From positions 65,356,472 to 65,420,471 of the forward strand of contig NC_060257.1 in NCBI RefSeq assembly GCF_921293095.1: a stretch of DNA of 64,000 nt, given 5' to 3'. The DNA comes from Ischnura elegans. Its lineage: Eukaryota > Arthropoda > Insecta > Odonata > Coenagrionidae. Positions within the stretch are counted from its first letter, which is position 1. Each line of letters opens with the position of its first letter. Shown in pieces: positions 1 to 12,121 of this stretch. The position numbers were made by a program, and so were the translations under genes. Below the pieces are notes generated by a model, which saw only the letters and a list, made by a program, of their open reading frames with translations, was not told the DNA's origin and ran no database searches.

Positions 1-3000
1 ACGTCACCAAAATTCTATGCCCGCCTTGTTTACTGGGATGGAGAAGTGAAAGAGGCAATAGAAATATGTCTCGAGGAGAAAAAGCTCAACCGAGATTCTG
101 GGCAGAACATTAGCCAAATAGTGAGACTGATGATTGTTAAAATCAGTCATGGTTACGATGAGTGGGTGAGAAACCAAGAGGTACAAGTGATTTCTTTTTT
201 CTACACTGTGTCCGGTACAGACATTAGGTGTAGGAAACAAACGAGATCAATTAGATGTTACGTAGTGGTTTTAATTTTCCACTCGACGTCAGCACAGAGC
301 AGAGACTCACTCGTATACCTTGGCAACCAATTTTTGTGTATTTCTTCTAACAGTTAACTTTGTTGTAAAAATCACTTGTACCCCTTGGCTTCTCAACCCA
401 TCTATTCAAATTCCAACTTCCAAGAGCCAATTTGAATCAGCTTGCCAGCAATGAATCTCAACCGTCCTTTGGCTATCTCAATATCAACCTGGTGTGGACC
501 AAAAGCGTCAAGTATTTTCAGCCCTGATGAGGATAAGGGAGTTTCTCATCGAAACGTTGGCCTTAAACAGCCTTAACCGATGCCAAACCTGAGTAGATTT
601 TAACTTATCTCAACTGGTATGACAGGTTATTGGCTACTTTTCAGTTTTCAACCATTATTAATGGTTTTCAAGAATTATGAAGTTACGGTAACGTCTGCAT
701 CAAGTAACGATTACCGCTAACCAGACATTATAACACCGGCCTAATAATAATATTGTATGTTAACTATGTTTCATTTATAAACTCCGATGTTACAATGCTA
801 TCCTATTGTTAATGGCGTCAAAAAGAATAATTACAACTAGCCTCACTATCAATACCTTTTGTAGTGGATGCAAATATTCTCCCATAAGAAAAAAGAAAGC
901 TGTTTTTTAACTAAAAGAATAATGAACAAAAAATTGTGCCGATTATGGAAATGAATTTGAGTGCCTAAAATTAACCACAGTACTTAAAACTATAGATAAC
1001 CACCTGGGATAGAATACAATCCAATATTATGGATATTACATTTATGCAGGTTTATACGTCTTTAATTGCAAACACTGCAATTGAAATATTTTTACCCTCC
1101 GGGTGGTCCAATTTATACGGAATTCCAAAATTCACTCTGCCTCCTTGTAACATAAAATTATTTTATCAGCCTTTTGTCAAAAAATCGAGCGAATTGGTCT
1201 CATAATGGTAGAAGGAGTCAGCCTGTTACATTAATGATATCATAAAAATCAATAATACCGCATAGGTATTTCACTTCGTGTAAGAGCATTTCTCGCATCG
1301 GGACTTAATTTCAAAGATCACACATCCAAATGATGAATATGAAAGAGATTAGTGACTATTTTTGACTGAGTCGTACGACAATTTTGCTTAATTAGAGGAA
1401 CATTGTGGTTGAGGTGCTTAAAATTTTACCGTAAATAATTAAAAATCTATTCAAATATGAAAAAATCATTGTAAACGTTACGAACGAGGTTACCTATTCT
1501 CTGTTAATTAGAAAATTTTTGATGAAATAAATCTTTAATTTTAAACACAATTTGGCAGGATCAAGTATTTTGCAATCAAGGAATTTTTTCTCTGGTTTGT
1601 ATTCTGGTGAAACTAAACCAAATAAATTATCTGGACTCTCCAACTTCCAAAACAAGTTTTTTTCGATCATCATAGCATATCATATTTTAGTGTATTTGCT
1701 ACAGATTTATTTGGCTTTTACCACATTTACATAAATAGTGTGCCCCTTGGAGAAAATTACGAATCCCTTCTTGCCGTAAATCTACTCAGAATACTGTCTG
1801 GCTTTTCATTTTTCCATAGTACCACGGAAAACTGCGAACTCCAGAAATATACCATGAAGCATCCGTTAATACTGAGCTTAATACAAAATCTGCGGAAACG
1901 GTTATAACTTCAGCCGAAAGAGAATGACTCTCTCATATATAAGCAAAATAAATTCAGGAGAATTTGCTTCTTTTGCGAGAAAAACGATGAAGGTAATAAA
2001 AAGTATCAGCGCATTTGTTCGCAAGCAGTAATTCCAAATCCCCACGTGGGTTTTTCAGCAAGACCGCAGCAAGGCGCAAATTCATTTTCTGCCATTTAAT
2101 TGAGAAAATCATTCACTAGATCGTAGCTATTCCTTCCCCAACCAAACTCTCCGCTCTTTGACTCATCACTCCCACCCTTTACGATTTCCGGTTGCCCAGA
2201 AAACGCTCCAGATGTTGCCGCCGATGTTGTAACCTTCTTCATTTTGTAACCTCACCCCACAGCGTAGAGCATCTCTTAATTCTTACGGTACGTTTTCGAA
2301 TGCACGCGAGTGCACTAATGAATTTCTGTTCGCCGCAAAGCTTGAGCAAGAAATGCGAGAAAGTGTAGCGTGGGAATACCGATGGAAACAGTAAGGTCAA
2401 CTACTTGGTGCTACCACAGTTAAGAGATTATTGCACGAAGCAATGGTAAGAGTTGTGGAGTAATGCCGCAGGTAATAAACTCAGAGGCATAAAGCGAAAA
2501 CATCCTCCTATCCCACTTCAGTCATGAACAGCCGTAGGGAAGAGGTAGTCCTCCCTAGGCTTAGATTAGGCCATACCGCGCCTACACATGCATGCCTCTA
2601 TACCGAAGAAAGACAGGACCCCCGCTGTGATGGATGCAATTGCCAGGTTATCATACGTGGAAGGAAAGTTAACTATTGTAAAATTTGAGACATCAAATAC
2701 TTAAATTCAATTGTTACGGTAAACAATCGAGTTAAAGTTTTCGAGGTGTTTGTCTCACTTAAATAAATCCTGTTTTAATAAATGAGTGAATGAATGGAAT
2801 ATTTTAATATTCCTGGGGCTATACCCATTACGCGGCTAAGGACAAAAATTATATACATTTTTGAGCAACATAAATATAAAAATCGTCAATGTGGAACAAA
2901 CATGAATTGAACATTGGTAACTAATATGAACAAATAAATTTTTGAGGCCCAATTTCAACCTAATGTCCCCATTTACACTATATAACTATTGCATTACGTA

Positions 3001-3068
3001 TTTTATGATACAAAAGACGAGAATACCTGTGATGCCGACATTAAATCACCAATGAAACGCCTGGAACC
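1..3068. other. No gene recognised; AT-rich intergenic DNA
   Basis: No reading frame here shows a recognisable domain. The 103-codon frame at 46-357 has no family motif and no coding-like neighbours. Apart from the hammerhead-like motif near 524, I see no inverted repeats, tandem repeats or transposon ends that I can support. Confidence 0.5.
515..600 (+). other. Hammerhead-like core (Penelope-type remnant?)
   Basis: CTGATGA at 524-530 is followed 20 bases later by GAAACGTTGG at 551-560. This matches the invariant hammerhead core order CUGAUGA, stem II, GAAA. Hammerhead motifs of this minimal type are known from Penelope-like retroelements and retrozymes. Here stem II is imperfect (GAT/ATC and GAG/CTC with an AAGG bulge) and stem III is not obvious, so activity is doubtful. 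No Penelope reverse transcriptase is visible nearby. Confidence 0.3.
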
Positions 3069-3072
3069 TTAA

Positions 3073-6000
3073 CCCTTAAAGGACCAACCTTTTTCCGGTT
3101 ACACCGTGGACCAAGGGAGGGTCAAAAAATGTCCACTTATATTTTTTCGTTTTAACTAATCATGAAACAGAATATATCTTCAGCAATTGCGTTTTTATAT
3201 TGTTAAAACATTTTAAAAGTTGTTTATCAAGCTGAAAGTCATAAAATTGCAATAAAAATATTGAAATTTTCAAATCTTTTTAAACTGAACATAAACGGAA
3301 TTATGATAAAACGTCTTCACAGAGGTTCCGGGTTTCATGCTCTTATTTGAAAATTAAGTTTCTAAATCACCGATAACTGTGCATCTAAAATAACAATAAG
3401 ATATAATATTTCAAATTTAAGTCAATTTTCAGCAACCATACTCCAGGACAACAATTTTATGATTATTTAAAATAAACCTAAAATTTTCCACTCCGTTTTC
3501 AGTAATCTAATTTAAAAGAACATGATAAATCATAATGCGTCTCCTAATTAATAATATTATGGTCTATATTGTTTGTAGTATTTATTTATCAATAATTATA
3601 TCATTCCGATAAAGTTATAAAATTATTAACATTAGAAATCACTAATGAATAATCAACTCGAATCTTCTGATAAGACAGCATTATTGCCTGCATTGTATAC
3701 GTTAGTTTTCATGCCATGTTTACCGCAAATATAACTGTTACATATAGTACTTATAATCATAGTTTTTTATAATTTGTTTGGTTTTTCTCTTTTTGATGTG
3801 AGTGCGTTGCTGCACGCTTGGAAACTTCCTGTGCCTTAATTACTTTGTCATCAACATATGACGGCTGTATTTTTCTATCCGCGACCGCTTCCATCATCAA
3901 TAAAATGTGGTTCTGTCAACCTATTGTCTTTTCCAACTAATACTGTATTGTGGCCGCACAAGTTCAAGGCCCAACAAATATGCCTAAATGATGTCTCCTT
4001 TCAATTTTTTTGATATTTTACTGAGGAAAATTAGTATAGAAAGAGAGGTTCCATTTAGGGCAGCAATGTCGATTAGTGCAAAGAAGACAGATTGGCCAAC
4101 TTCTTGTAGATCTTTTGGTGGCATACTTGCATAGCATCTGATCAATAACATCAACTCCTCCTTTTGTAGTAGAGCAAATTTACGTCACATTTATTCTTGA
4201 AACAATTACTGGCAGTTATATCGGATATGAATAGATTTCTATATGCTGTGTGGATAGAGAAACGATATTTTTCTTAGGCTTCTCTTTTGTGATGAATGAT
4301 TAGAGTCACCGGTGGACTCCCAGATCTCAGGTCTGTAAATTAAAACAAACTTGAAAAAATCTTCTGACTAGCTGTTCCCTTCGATTGTTCAGGAATACGT
4401 TTTCTGTTACTCTACATAGTTCCAACCATAGTCAATCCATAAAGTTCTTCTGCTGGCTCCACAGAATTATATTATCCACCCATTGACACATTTCCTCCGG
4501 AATTCTTGATTGGGACCACCAGGCGTTCACTATTTCGTTTTAACCTCTGCTTGTTGATGGTTCATTATTTTCTCAGGCAACAATTTCCATGTTGAGCACA
4601 TACCTCTCATAACAGTTGGTGAACATTCTTATAAGCATCCCATACTACCCTGGTTATTGTTTCATGAATACTATAAATCTACACCTTCCCCTAAACAATG
4701 ATAACATTTCATCAACTAACATATCGGGTTCACAAATGTAATATTTGGGTAACATCGGATTGACCATTTGGAATACCGAAAAATAAGCGCAACTTTGTCT
4801 TTTCATCTTTGTCTTTCCCCAAGTAGACTTTTCATCAAATAAGGCAATAAATAATAGTTCCTGATATCAGTTTTAACTCTTCGCAGTAATATACGATGAC
4901 CTTCCAAATCTATGTAACCAACAATCATGCAATTCTAACTTGCTATCACCGTTTGCACCGAACAAAATCAAAACTCCTGCGAAGGATTTTAGTTCTACCG
5001 CATCATTTTTAGACTTCGAGCTCGTCCTGCTTCTTCATTTGCATGCCGTAAAATCATGTCAAGAATTTCAGAGTGGAATTTTTTTCAAATGACTTGCGCG
5101 TATCCTTTTCCTTACCAGCAGGCAGTAAACATTGCTTTTTCCGCAATATATTTTGAATGGTTCTCCTAATCACGCGAGGAGGATCACTCAGGTTTTTCCT
5201 CGCCATTTTTGCAACTTACTCGATATCTTTCTAGCTGCCTTTTTTCCTACAAAAGTCACTTCCTTCACCTGCCTTACTTTCATTATTTGAACTGATTTCA
5301 CTGACATGGACTACAGTTTCACTTAAGTCTTCATTACTGATTTATTCGGTGTCACTTGTAATTTCCAATTCTCATTACACGTCACACTCAGTCAAGTAGA
5401 TAAGCAGATAGGAAAACTTTTCAAAGATATAAACCCTTTCACTCAAAAGCCACCGCATAGTAGCTCTAGATGTCAACATGAGGACCAAAATTTCACAGGA
5501 GCTTTGCAGACAGCATGCCATGCATCGTAAATGCTCACCGTATGATAGGTAATTTTGGGATTGTATCCTGATTGTAAAAATTGCATTATATTGTATACAG
5601 ATTGCATTTTGAATGGCGAGAATTCAAATCACGCAGCAGCTGAGGGTGAAGGTATTGAGTAAATTAGCCAGTGTATCATAAATTTAAAAACACTAATATC
5701 ACCGTAAGAAAGTGGGCTAGTTCTTGTTGCACTCATATTTTCACATCAATCGCATTCCAGTTTGACATGAAGGTCTGCGAATCTACTGCGAATTCTTGCG
5801 AGTCTGCTTAGATAGGTAACCAAAGTGTTTCCGGGGTATGCAAAAATTCATTTTGTAAATGATGCCTCATGAATGGCTGGAAAGAGCTCTTTGCGCCCTT
5901 TCCTGTTCATGAATGAATAAAATAAATACAGTGAAAAGGTTTTTGTGAAAGTATTATAGAGGGAATGACTTCAATATTAAAAATTTCAGAAGGGTATTCA

Positions 6001-6624
6001 GAAGCTTTTTTTCGATATAATGTATCAGTTTATAATTCTGCCAAGCAGAGCTCATAAGAGTAAGCAAAGTAAATAGAAACAGAGAGTAATTATTTATACA
6101 TGCAGTTCAAAATTCTCAAAGAAAATTAATCAATATGTAAGATATATACATTGAAAACTATTTTTACTAATTCTGATTTCTTAGAATAGAATAACAATGG
6201 AAACTATGTATAGAAGAAATTTGTGAAATAAAATCAAAGTAATTATATCCTATAGTTTAAACACATAAATGCAATATGGAGCCTATTGTTGAATTAAAAT
6301 AAACGTTAATACTTAATTTAGACTAATTAAGTTATAAATTATAATGCCAAACACAACTATTTGTACCATTACACGATTCCATTGGGTCGAAAAATATGTC
6401 ACAGGTTGGACCAAGGGAGGGTTACTTTGTGTCCACCGCGTATTTACGGTCTCATAACGTTGTATGAACAAAATTTTCCATATACATCAAGATGTATTTA
6501 TCTTTTTAAACCTATATTTGACAATATAACGAAGTTACAAATCTGTATTAGGTGAATGAGTACTAAAAATATTGAAAAAATAAAAAGGTGGACATTTTTT
6601 AGCCCTCCCTTGGTCCTCTAAGGG
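3073..6624 (-). mobile_element. piggyBac-like transposon A, complete ends, dead
   Basis: TTAA at 3069-3072 is followed by CCCTTAAAGGACC. The mirror end GGTCCTCTAAGGG is followed by TTAA at 6625-6628. TTAA duplication with CCCT-type termini is the piggyBac signature. A second motif, CCAAGGGAGGG followed by an A/T-rich stretch and TGTCCAC, lies just inside both ends (about 3110-3145 and 6578-6612). It recurs internally at 6404-6436, so transposase-binding-type subterminal repeats are present. The left copy has about 20 extra bases between the terminal and subterminal motifs. A decayed transposase lies on the minus strand between the ends. Confidence 0.85.
3985..5330 (-). pseudogene. piggyBac transposase remnant
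   Basis: Read on the minus strand, short patches of a piggyBac (DDE_Tnp_1_7) transposase appear in the correct order, separated by stops and frameshifts. ELKSFAGVLILFG lies around 5000-4955 (the N-terminal 'ELKAFLGLLIL'-type segment). DEMLSLFRGRC lies around 4715-4680 ('DE-L--F-GRC' motif). KGGVDVIDQM lies at about 4164-4135, the family's 'GGVD-MDQ' hallmark. It is followed after a frameshift by FALIDIAALNGTS. The enzyme would cut and paste at TTAA. It cannot encode a working protein: at least three frame changes and many stops interrupt it. No C-terminal cysteine-rich domain could be recognised, unlike the second piggyBac at 16.9 kb. Confidence 0.75.
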
Positions 6625-6628
6625 TTAA

Positions 6629-7370
6629 AGCTACCCAGCGCCACTTGAACCCTTGTCGGGCAGACTTATAACTTCTTTGGTATACGAGAGATAGGTATTT
6701 TTTATATAAGGGTCAGGAAGGAGGCTTTGGAACAGGAAGGGTAAGATAGGGAAAGTACCGGCTCGAAAAAAAAATTGAGATCCAAAGATTTTCGGAGACA
6801 AAGCTCAGAGAATGGGGAGGGGTAGGAGTGTCTCAAAGACGGAGATGCGTGGGACGACGCGGAGATGGAGACAGAACGGGTAATACTCTTTCTCGAACAA
6901 ATCCGATTGAAAAAGTGCGTCCTCCTGCGTCTTAAATTAAATATAAGAAGTCCTCTTTGCGACGGGAAAATGATTTAAAGTTTTCTCCCCACTTACGGTA
7001 TTAACCCTTTGCGGTCCATAATGATTGCAGCCATTTGATTGCACAAGAAAATACGTTTTGAGGCTAATATTAATGCGTAGATTCCAAACATATTTACATG
7101 AAAGCGATATCTTTAATAGGTTATGATATACAGTCTGGGGCGTGAAATAATACCAATTCTCGCTACCTTATGGTCCATACCCAAGTATCAAACTCTTATG
7201 TAAAAATTATTTTAAAATATTTTAATTTAATTAATAATTTTGTATGTCCCTTGGACCTTAATGAGTTATAAGAGGGATATATTTAATGCTTCGATTTGAA
7301 ATTATCAGCTGGACGCATCGACTTGAGTGACGCCCACTCCGATTTGAGAATTATTATTAACCCATCACTG
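6629..7370. other. Unassigned spacer; lone TTAA-CCC end
   Basis: No gene is seen. TTAACCCTTTGCGGTCCA at 7001-7018 looks like another piggyBac-type terminus. No matching mirror end was found in the window, so it may be a solo or truncated end. Confidence 0.3.
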
Positions 7371-8006
7371 AATAGGGTAGTTTCTCTCATCAAAGAAAAC
7401 GAAAGTCATTTATTTGCGATTCATTACCCACCATCAGTGCATTCATAATAGACAAATTATTTGGTTTCAGAAATCCCAGTTTAGACGAATTTTAATGGTC
7501 AATTTTAACCTCATTTGAAAAAGGTCAGATTGAAGGCCATGCGATGCCACTGCACGTGACGTCACAGGGACCTAGATGCCATACGAGTTGTCGGGAGTTT
7601 TTCATCGTTTGAGATTACCAATGCATGCATGAGGCACAGAGCTCGGGGAAACATGTCTTATTAATCACTTATTAAAATTGTGTATTGTCGGTTCCTTCTT
7701 TTCATAGGGTATTAACAATCCTTACTCAAGCCAATCCGTACCTGCTAGCAGCCTGCATCGCAGCGGCGCACACATCCTCGCCCCAAGGTCACCTCACTCG
7801 GCGGGAGCGGGAACCAGAATGGCGTCACACGGGATTTTCCCAGCATTCATACTTAGCCGTCGCGTTTTCGCGCGCTTGAAATTTTTCACTTTTCATTTAA
7901 TCGATAAAATAGAAATCGTCATTTAAAAATCTAAAAGCGTGAAATGCGTACTCCAGGGGCAAAAATCATTCGATTTAGGCATTAAAAAAATAATAGGAAA
8001 CCTATT
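7371..8006 (+). mobile_element. M1 family inverted-repeat element, copy A
   Basis: First of five copies of one non-coding family in this window (7.4, 11.4, 14.6, 37.8 and 47.9 kb). The consensus starts AATAGGGTAGTTTCCTTCATC and ends with an A-rich run and AATAGGAAACC..CTATT, so the ends are short inverted repeats. The middle carries a conserved CACGTGACGTCA block (TGACGTCA at 7557-7564 here) and a GCTAGCAGCCTGC block. There is no coding capacity. Overlapping short frames such as 7685-7879 are fortuitous. No clear target duplication is visible, so the superfamily is unknown. Confidence 0.75.
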
Positions 8007-9150
8007 TTGTATTTTATATAATATACTATCCTTATTACCGGTTATTTCTGAAGGGATCACTTCTTCCTCATAAATGCAGAGTGTATCAGATACGATACAT
8101 GCCGCCGCAACACTATGTGGTTCTCGAAGCAGTCAGTAGGTGTTATAGGTGATCAGCTTCTCATTATGTATAAGTAAGTCCGCTGTCCGCATGACAGCCT
8201 GAATATTTTTCCCAGCCATGTCTCGAGTAAATAGTATAAATATGTTATCAGTATAGGAAAGTAATTAGTACAGGTGCGGGCGCAAATGACAAATTTTCAA
8301 TGAGTATGTGTATCGCATACGATATATATACATTTAACTTATAAGTTGATTAAACCATTATTTATCGTATGTGATGGATATTCACTTTTTCCTTAAAAAT
8401 AAAAAAATAAAATAAAATTCCATAAAACGTAGTAATTGAAGCGTTTATAGATATAATACATACGGAACATTTTTGGGACGTATTTAGGTATTCATGCAGT
8501 CAAGGTTAAAAAAAGTAGATCAGTACTTACTGCAGTGAGTGACATACTCCGCATTTTCTCTTGTACAGATCAGTTTCTTACTGCAATTAGTATATTATAC
8601 TGCGATAAGTATATTAAACTGCGATTATTTTATCACGCTTCGATAGGTACAATGCTATAACTAACCGAAAAAAGTGGATTGCGGAGGAAATTATAAATCT
8701 ATTTTTTTAGCAATCAGTGAATTATAGTGGAATAATAAAGAAAACTAGAAATAATATTTTTCAAAGGAAATTATTTTAAATTAATTACTTTTTCACAATT
8801 TCAAACTATATCTAACACTGCATTCAAAATTATTGAAGCAATTTCGCAAAAGTTGTGAAAATCGCTAAAATATTTCATCATGTCTAATCAAATTAAGCCT
8901 CAGACTAATATCGCAGATTGGACACCTGGACAACATTAGTTTTTGGAAATGGTATTACATACCAAACCTAAAACCACCATTGAAATCATTTTACTTTGTA
9001 TGGTATTCTGTATATTGACGTGAAAGTGAGGACAGATATATATATGGACAAACCGAACATAATATCGCCTTTTTTCGCATTTATGAGAAAATGCGTTATA
9101 AACGGTCTTGATAAAGGAAATCAGATATCTTTTTCATATTTAATCTATAG
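8007..9150. other. No gene recognised; very AT-rich
   Basis: I see only AT-rich sequence, with a run of related 'actgcratta/agtatattat' phrases around 8520-8640. No open frame with a domain and no transposon termini could be identified. Confidence 0.4.
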
Positions 9151-9745
9151 GTACAGTAAAACTTGCTCGTAACGAATCTCAGGAGGGCCTTTGTGATCAT
9201 CATCACTGGTCAACAATCCTAGGATTGGTTTGACGCAGCTCTCCACTCTATTCTCCTATCAGCTAATCTTTTCACACCTACGTATTTCTTCTCTTTCATA
9301 TCTCTCTTTACTTGTTCCATATATTTTGTTCGAGGTCTTCCTTTACCATTCTTGCCTTCCACTTGTCCTTCGACGATTGTCTTCATCAGGCCATCATGTC
9401 TCAAGATGTGGCCTATAAGGTTGTTCCGTCTTCTTATTAAGGTTTTCATGAGGCTTCTCTTCTCTCCAACCCTTCTTAGGACTTCCTCGTTACTAACTCG
9501 GTTGATCCATTTGATTTTCATCATTCTTCTGTAGCACCACATTTCAAAGGCCTCTATCCTTGCTTTCTCCGCTGCGGTCATTGTCCATGCCTCACTTCCG
9601 TATAGGAGCATACTCCAGATGTAGGTTCTTATAAATTGTTTCTTTACATCCATATTTAAGTTTCCCGCTGTAAGCAGGTCTCTCTTTATTTTTTTTATAA
9701 ACGGGATTTCGTTATACCCATATGTATAAGAGGATGTCTGCTTAT
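9150..9745 (+). repeat. Older TA-flanked repeat, split by the RTE insertion
   Basis: The left part, AGTAAAACTTGCTCGTAACG (9156-9175), and the right part, ATAAACGGGATTTCG (from about 9697), flank the RTE fragment. An unsplit relative at 9938-10015 reads AGTAAAACTTGCTTATAACG, then a short linker, then ATAAACGGGATTCC. The uninterrupted copy therefore shows what the site looked like before insertion. The TACAGTAAAA start resembles pogo-type MITE ends. Confidence 0.6.
9197..9690 (-). mobile_element. RTE-b LINE, 5'-truncated 3' end
   Basis: The minus-strand frame 9653-9219 encodes 144 residues of the C-terminal part of an RTE-clade LINE protein: YGSEAWTM, EAFEMWCYRRM, GHILRHDGLMKTIVEGQVEG and GKGRPRTKY. 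It is nearly identical to the 3' end of the element at 42.6-44.5 kb. Homology to that copy runs from about 9690 to the 3' tail TGATGATGAT at 9197-9206. The reverse-transcriptase core and endonuclease are missing, so this is a dead-on-arrival insertion. It lies inside an older repeat (see the 9150-9745 entry). No clear target duplication is seen. Confidence 0.85.
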
Positions 9746-9935
9746 TTGTCCGCTATGCGTTTCCATACGGCTGCTTGGATTCGGACCAAATTTAGGATAT
9801 AGGCGCATCTCATGCTCCGAAACCCCGCTGTGCTACTTTCAGTTTCAGACGACGCATCCATTGCATCGTTTTCTCATTACCGAACCCTGCAAGTACGCTC
9901 AGCGCCACCCGAAAATCCTTTTCATCTTTAATGTT

Positions 9936-10015
9936 TGTAGTAAAACTTGCTTATAACGTATCACTGGGGCCATCGTGATATTTTGTTATAAACGGGATTC
10001 CATCATATCCGTAGT
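9936..10015 (+). repeat. Unsplit relative of the 9150 repeat
   Basis: Contains AGTAAAACTTGCTTATAACG and ATAAACGGGATTCC separated by about 40 bases. The same two blocks at 9156 and 9697 are separated by a LINE fragment. Confidence 0.6.
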
Positions 10016-10091
10016 AATTTATAGCATCCACACAATTACGCCATTTTTCAACGGGAATCCTTGTTTAAAGTTCGAATTATCAAGGAAATTA

Positions 10092-10465
10092 GGTATCTTC
10101 AACATATACAGTAGCACCCAAAGCCCAACCTCTTCTTACTCTGCCACCTTCCGATAAAATATCCATTCACTCTTCCAGGCTTGTGCGCGCTGTGTCCGAA
10201 GTAAAGGCCGATCAGGTGACTTCCAGTTCCAATACTACCTTTTCTCACAACTTCTCCGATCACTGGTAAATGGCCCACGAATATCCTTGCTGTCCTTATA
10301 AACCTGTATTTCGACAAATGGTGTTTCTGCTTACGCTCCTATATATTTTCCAATATCATCTTTATTTCACATTGTTCAATATGGCCATGGATTTCAAGTC
10401 CTAAGTTTCCCTTCTCCGGGTACTATCCTTCTCGAGCAACGCCGGTGTGGCCGGCTAGTCCATAA
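10092..10465 (-). repeat. Dispersed 'ACTAGCCGG' repeat, copy 1
   Basis: On the minus strand the copy begins ACTAGCCGGCCACACCGGCG at about 10462. It continues through a block containing CGTGGGCCATTTACC and GAGAAAAGGTAGTATTGGAA, then a GAGTGAATGG block with GTCGGAAGG-like ends. The same order of blocks occurs on the plus strand at 18361-18880. The start resembles the SINE- or LINE-derived 'ctagc..acccggcgttgctcggg' repeats common in arthropods, but I cannot assign a family. The open frame 10317-10099 is part of the repeat and is not evidence of a gene. Confidence 0.6.
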
Positions 10466-10669
10466 TAAAGGATTTGTAACTGTTTCCCGTCGTTCCTATT
10501 TCTGCTGCCTGCTTTTGATTAGTTCTTTGATATAATTATGTGTCATAAAGAATGAAATAAGTATCGGCCGACCTACGGATAGATATGGGAATTCGTATTT
10601 CCCCCGAACCTTAAAGGACCTTAAAAAATATTAGTCGTTATTTTGTTTGTGTATTTGTATTTTTATATT

Positions 10670-10752
10670 GATCGGCTAGTGTCCAAACACCCCATGCCAC
10701 ACGTCTTTTTAGGTGGCTAGCGGGGTATTTAGTAAATGTAGATGTAGGTGAA
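10670..10752 (+). repeat. CR1/L2 LINE 3' end fragment
   Basis: CCAAACACCCCATGCCAC, then AGGTGGCTAGC, then a GTAGATGTAG tail match the 3' untranslated end of the CR1/L2 element at 44.5 kb (CCAAACACCCTAGAGGTGGC with a GTAGATGTAGATG tail). Only the last 80 bases or so are present. Confidence 0.65.
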
Positions 10753-10975
10753 CCCATGGACGCGGTCTAAAATGGACGAGAAGTCTACCGATTATCAATT
10801 CGCCGGGTAACCCTGAAATCTGCCGTCGTCTTCACGTTGATGATCATTGATACCAATCAACCCATGGACCTAGTGAAACCCCCGAGAAATCTATCTACTA
10901 TCAATTCGCTGGTTAAGTCTTAAATCTGTCATCGTCTATAGGGTGATGTTTTATGACTAGGATTCAACATATTGT
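10752..10975 (+). repeat. 108-bp tandem repeat, two units
   Basis: CCCATGGAC recurs at 10753 and 10861. Each time it is followed by (AG)AARTCTAYC, TATCAATTCGCYGG, TAA..CTTAAATCTG and a CGTCGTC or CATCGTC block. The period is 108 bp with visible divergence between units. The same array continues at 12635 after about 1.65 kb of inserted DNA. Confidence 0.7.
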
Positions 10976-11368
10976 AACATAACGCTGGCCTCGCCATTTT
11001 TTCTTTTACCACCTCATGGTTTATGTTAACAATAAGGGACCCACCATATTGTGGATTTTGAGAATAAACAATAGACCTAAGGAGCGGAAGCCGAGCGCGG
11101 GGCGTTGATCAAACCGTCGGAGTGTACGGACGTGCAAAGAGAGAGCACGCAAGTTTTGGTAGAGGGAAGTTCCAGAGTGTGGCATCGTGCGAGACATAGC
11201 CCACCTAGAAAAGGAGAATTGACCAAGGAGCTGGAATTAAGGAGAGGAGCGGGAGGTTTTACAACAGGACGAGGCCCAAAAAGCTGAGGGCCCGCCAAGG
11301 ACGAACACCACGCAGGCTGAGAGGATTTTCCAGACCACAGAAGGACGAACCAACCTGTGTCGTCGAAT
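10976..11368. other. Unassigned sequence inside the split tandem array
   Basis: No domain-bearing frame is present. The overlapping 60-73 codon frames on both strands at 11077-11298 are mutually antisense and resemble no family. This stretch and M1 copy B together interrupt the 108-bp array. Confidence 0.35.
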
Positions 11369-12121
11369 AATAGGGTGGTTTCCTATTATTTTTTATTGCC
11401 TAAATCGAAAGACTATTACTCCTGGAGTACGCACTTCACGCTTTTAGGTTTTTTAATGACGACATCTATTTTTCGCGATTAAATGAAAAGTGAAAATTTT
11501 CATTTAACGCGACGGCTAAGTAGGAATGATGGGAAAAGTCCGTGTGACGTATTTCTGGTTCCAGCTGTCGGCATGTGAGGTGACCTTGGGCCGAGGATTG
11601 AGCGCTTTACGACGCAGGCTGCTAGAAGGTAGCTGAGTACCCTGCTAGCAGCCTGCTCCGCTTAAATAAGGATTATTATTCTCCTATCAGGTGAACAGGC
11701 ACCTAGCAGATAGCTGAGTACCCTGCTAGCAGCCTGCGCTCTGCTTAAATAAGGAATATTATTCCCCTATCAAACGAAGGAAACTTTCCGAACTTATTTT
11801 CATTTCATTTTTCAGGTCATTTTAATGTGTGATTATTAAGAGATGTTTCCCTGAGCTCTGTGCTTCATGTATGCATTGGTAATCTCAGACGATGTAAAAC
11901 TCCTATCTACTCGTATAGAAACTAGGTCCCTGTCACGTCACGTGGAGTGGCATCGCATGGGCGCCAATCTGCCCATTTTTCAAATGCAGTTAAAACTGAC
12001 CATTTCCATTCGTCTAAACTGTGTAAAACCAAATCATTTGTATATTATGAATTCACTAAATGTGGTTAACGAATCGCAATAAATGCCTTTCGTTTTCTTT
12101 GATGAAGGAAACTACCTTATT
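11369..12121 (-). mobile_element. M1 family element, copy B (reverse)
   Basis: Reverse-orientation copy: it starts AATAGGGTGGTTTCCTATT on the plus strand and ends GATGAAGGAAACTACCTTATT. The conserved CRE-like block is mutated to TGACGTGA (reverse strand, about 11930-11942). It is longer than the other copies because the GCTAGCAGCCTGC region is duplicated in tandem at 11631-11790. Confidence 0.75.
11631..11790. repeat. 81-bp tandem duplication inside M1 copy B
   Basis: AGCTGAGTACCCTGCTAGCA begins at 11631 and again at 11712. Each unit runs on through GCAGCCTG, a CTTAAATAAGGA block, a TATTATTC block and CCTATCA. The other M1 copies have this module once. Confidence 0.75.

Noticed and set aside
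7001-7030. TTAACCCTTTGCGG as a third piggyBac element
   Set aside because: No mirror end or transposase found; kept only as a lone end.
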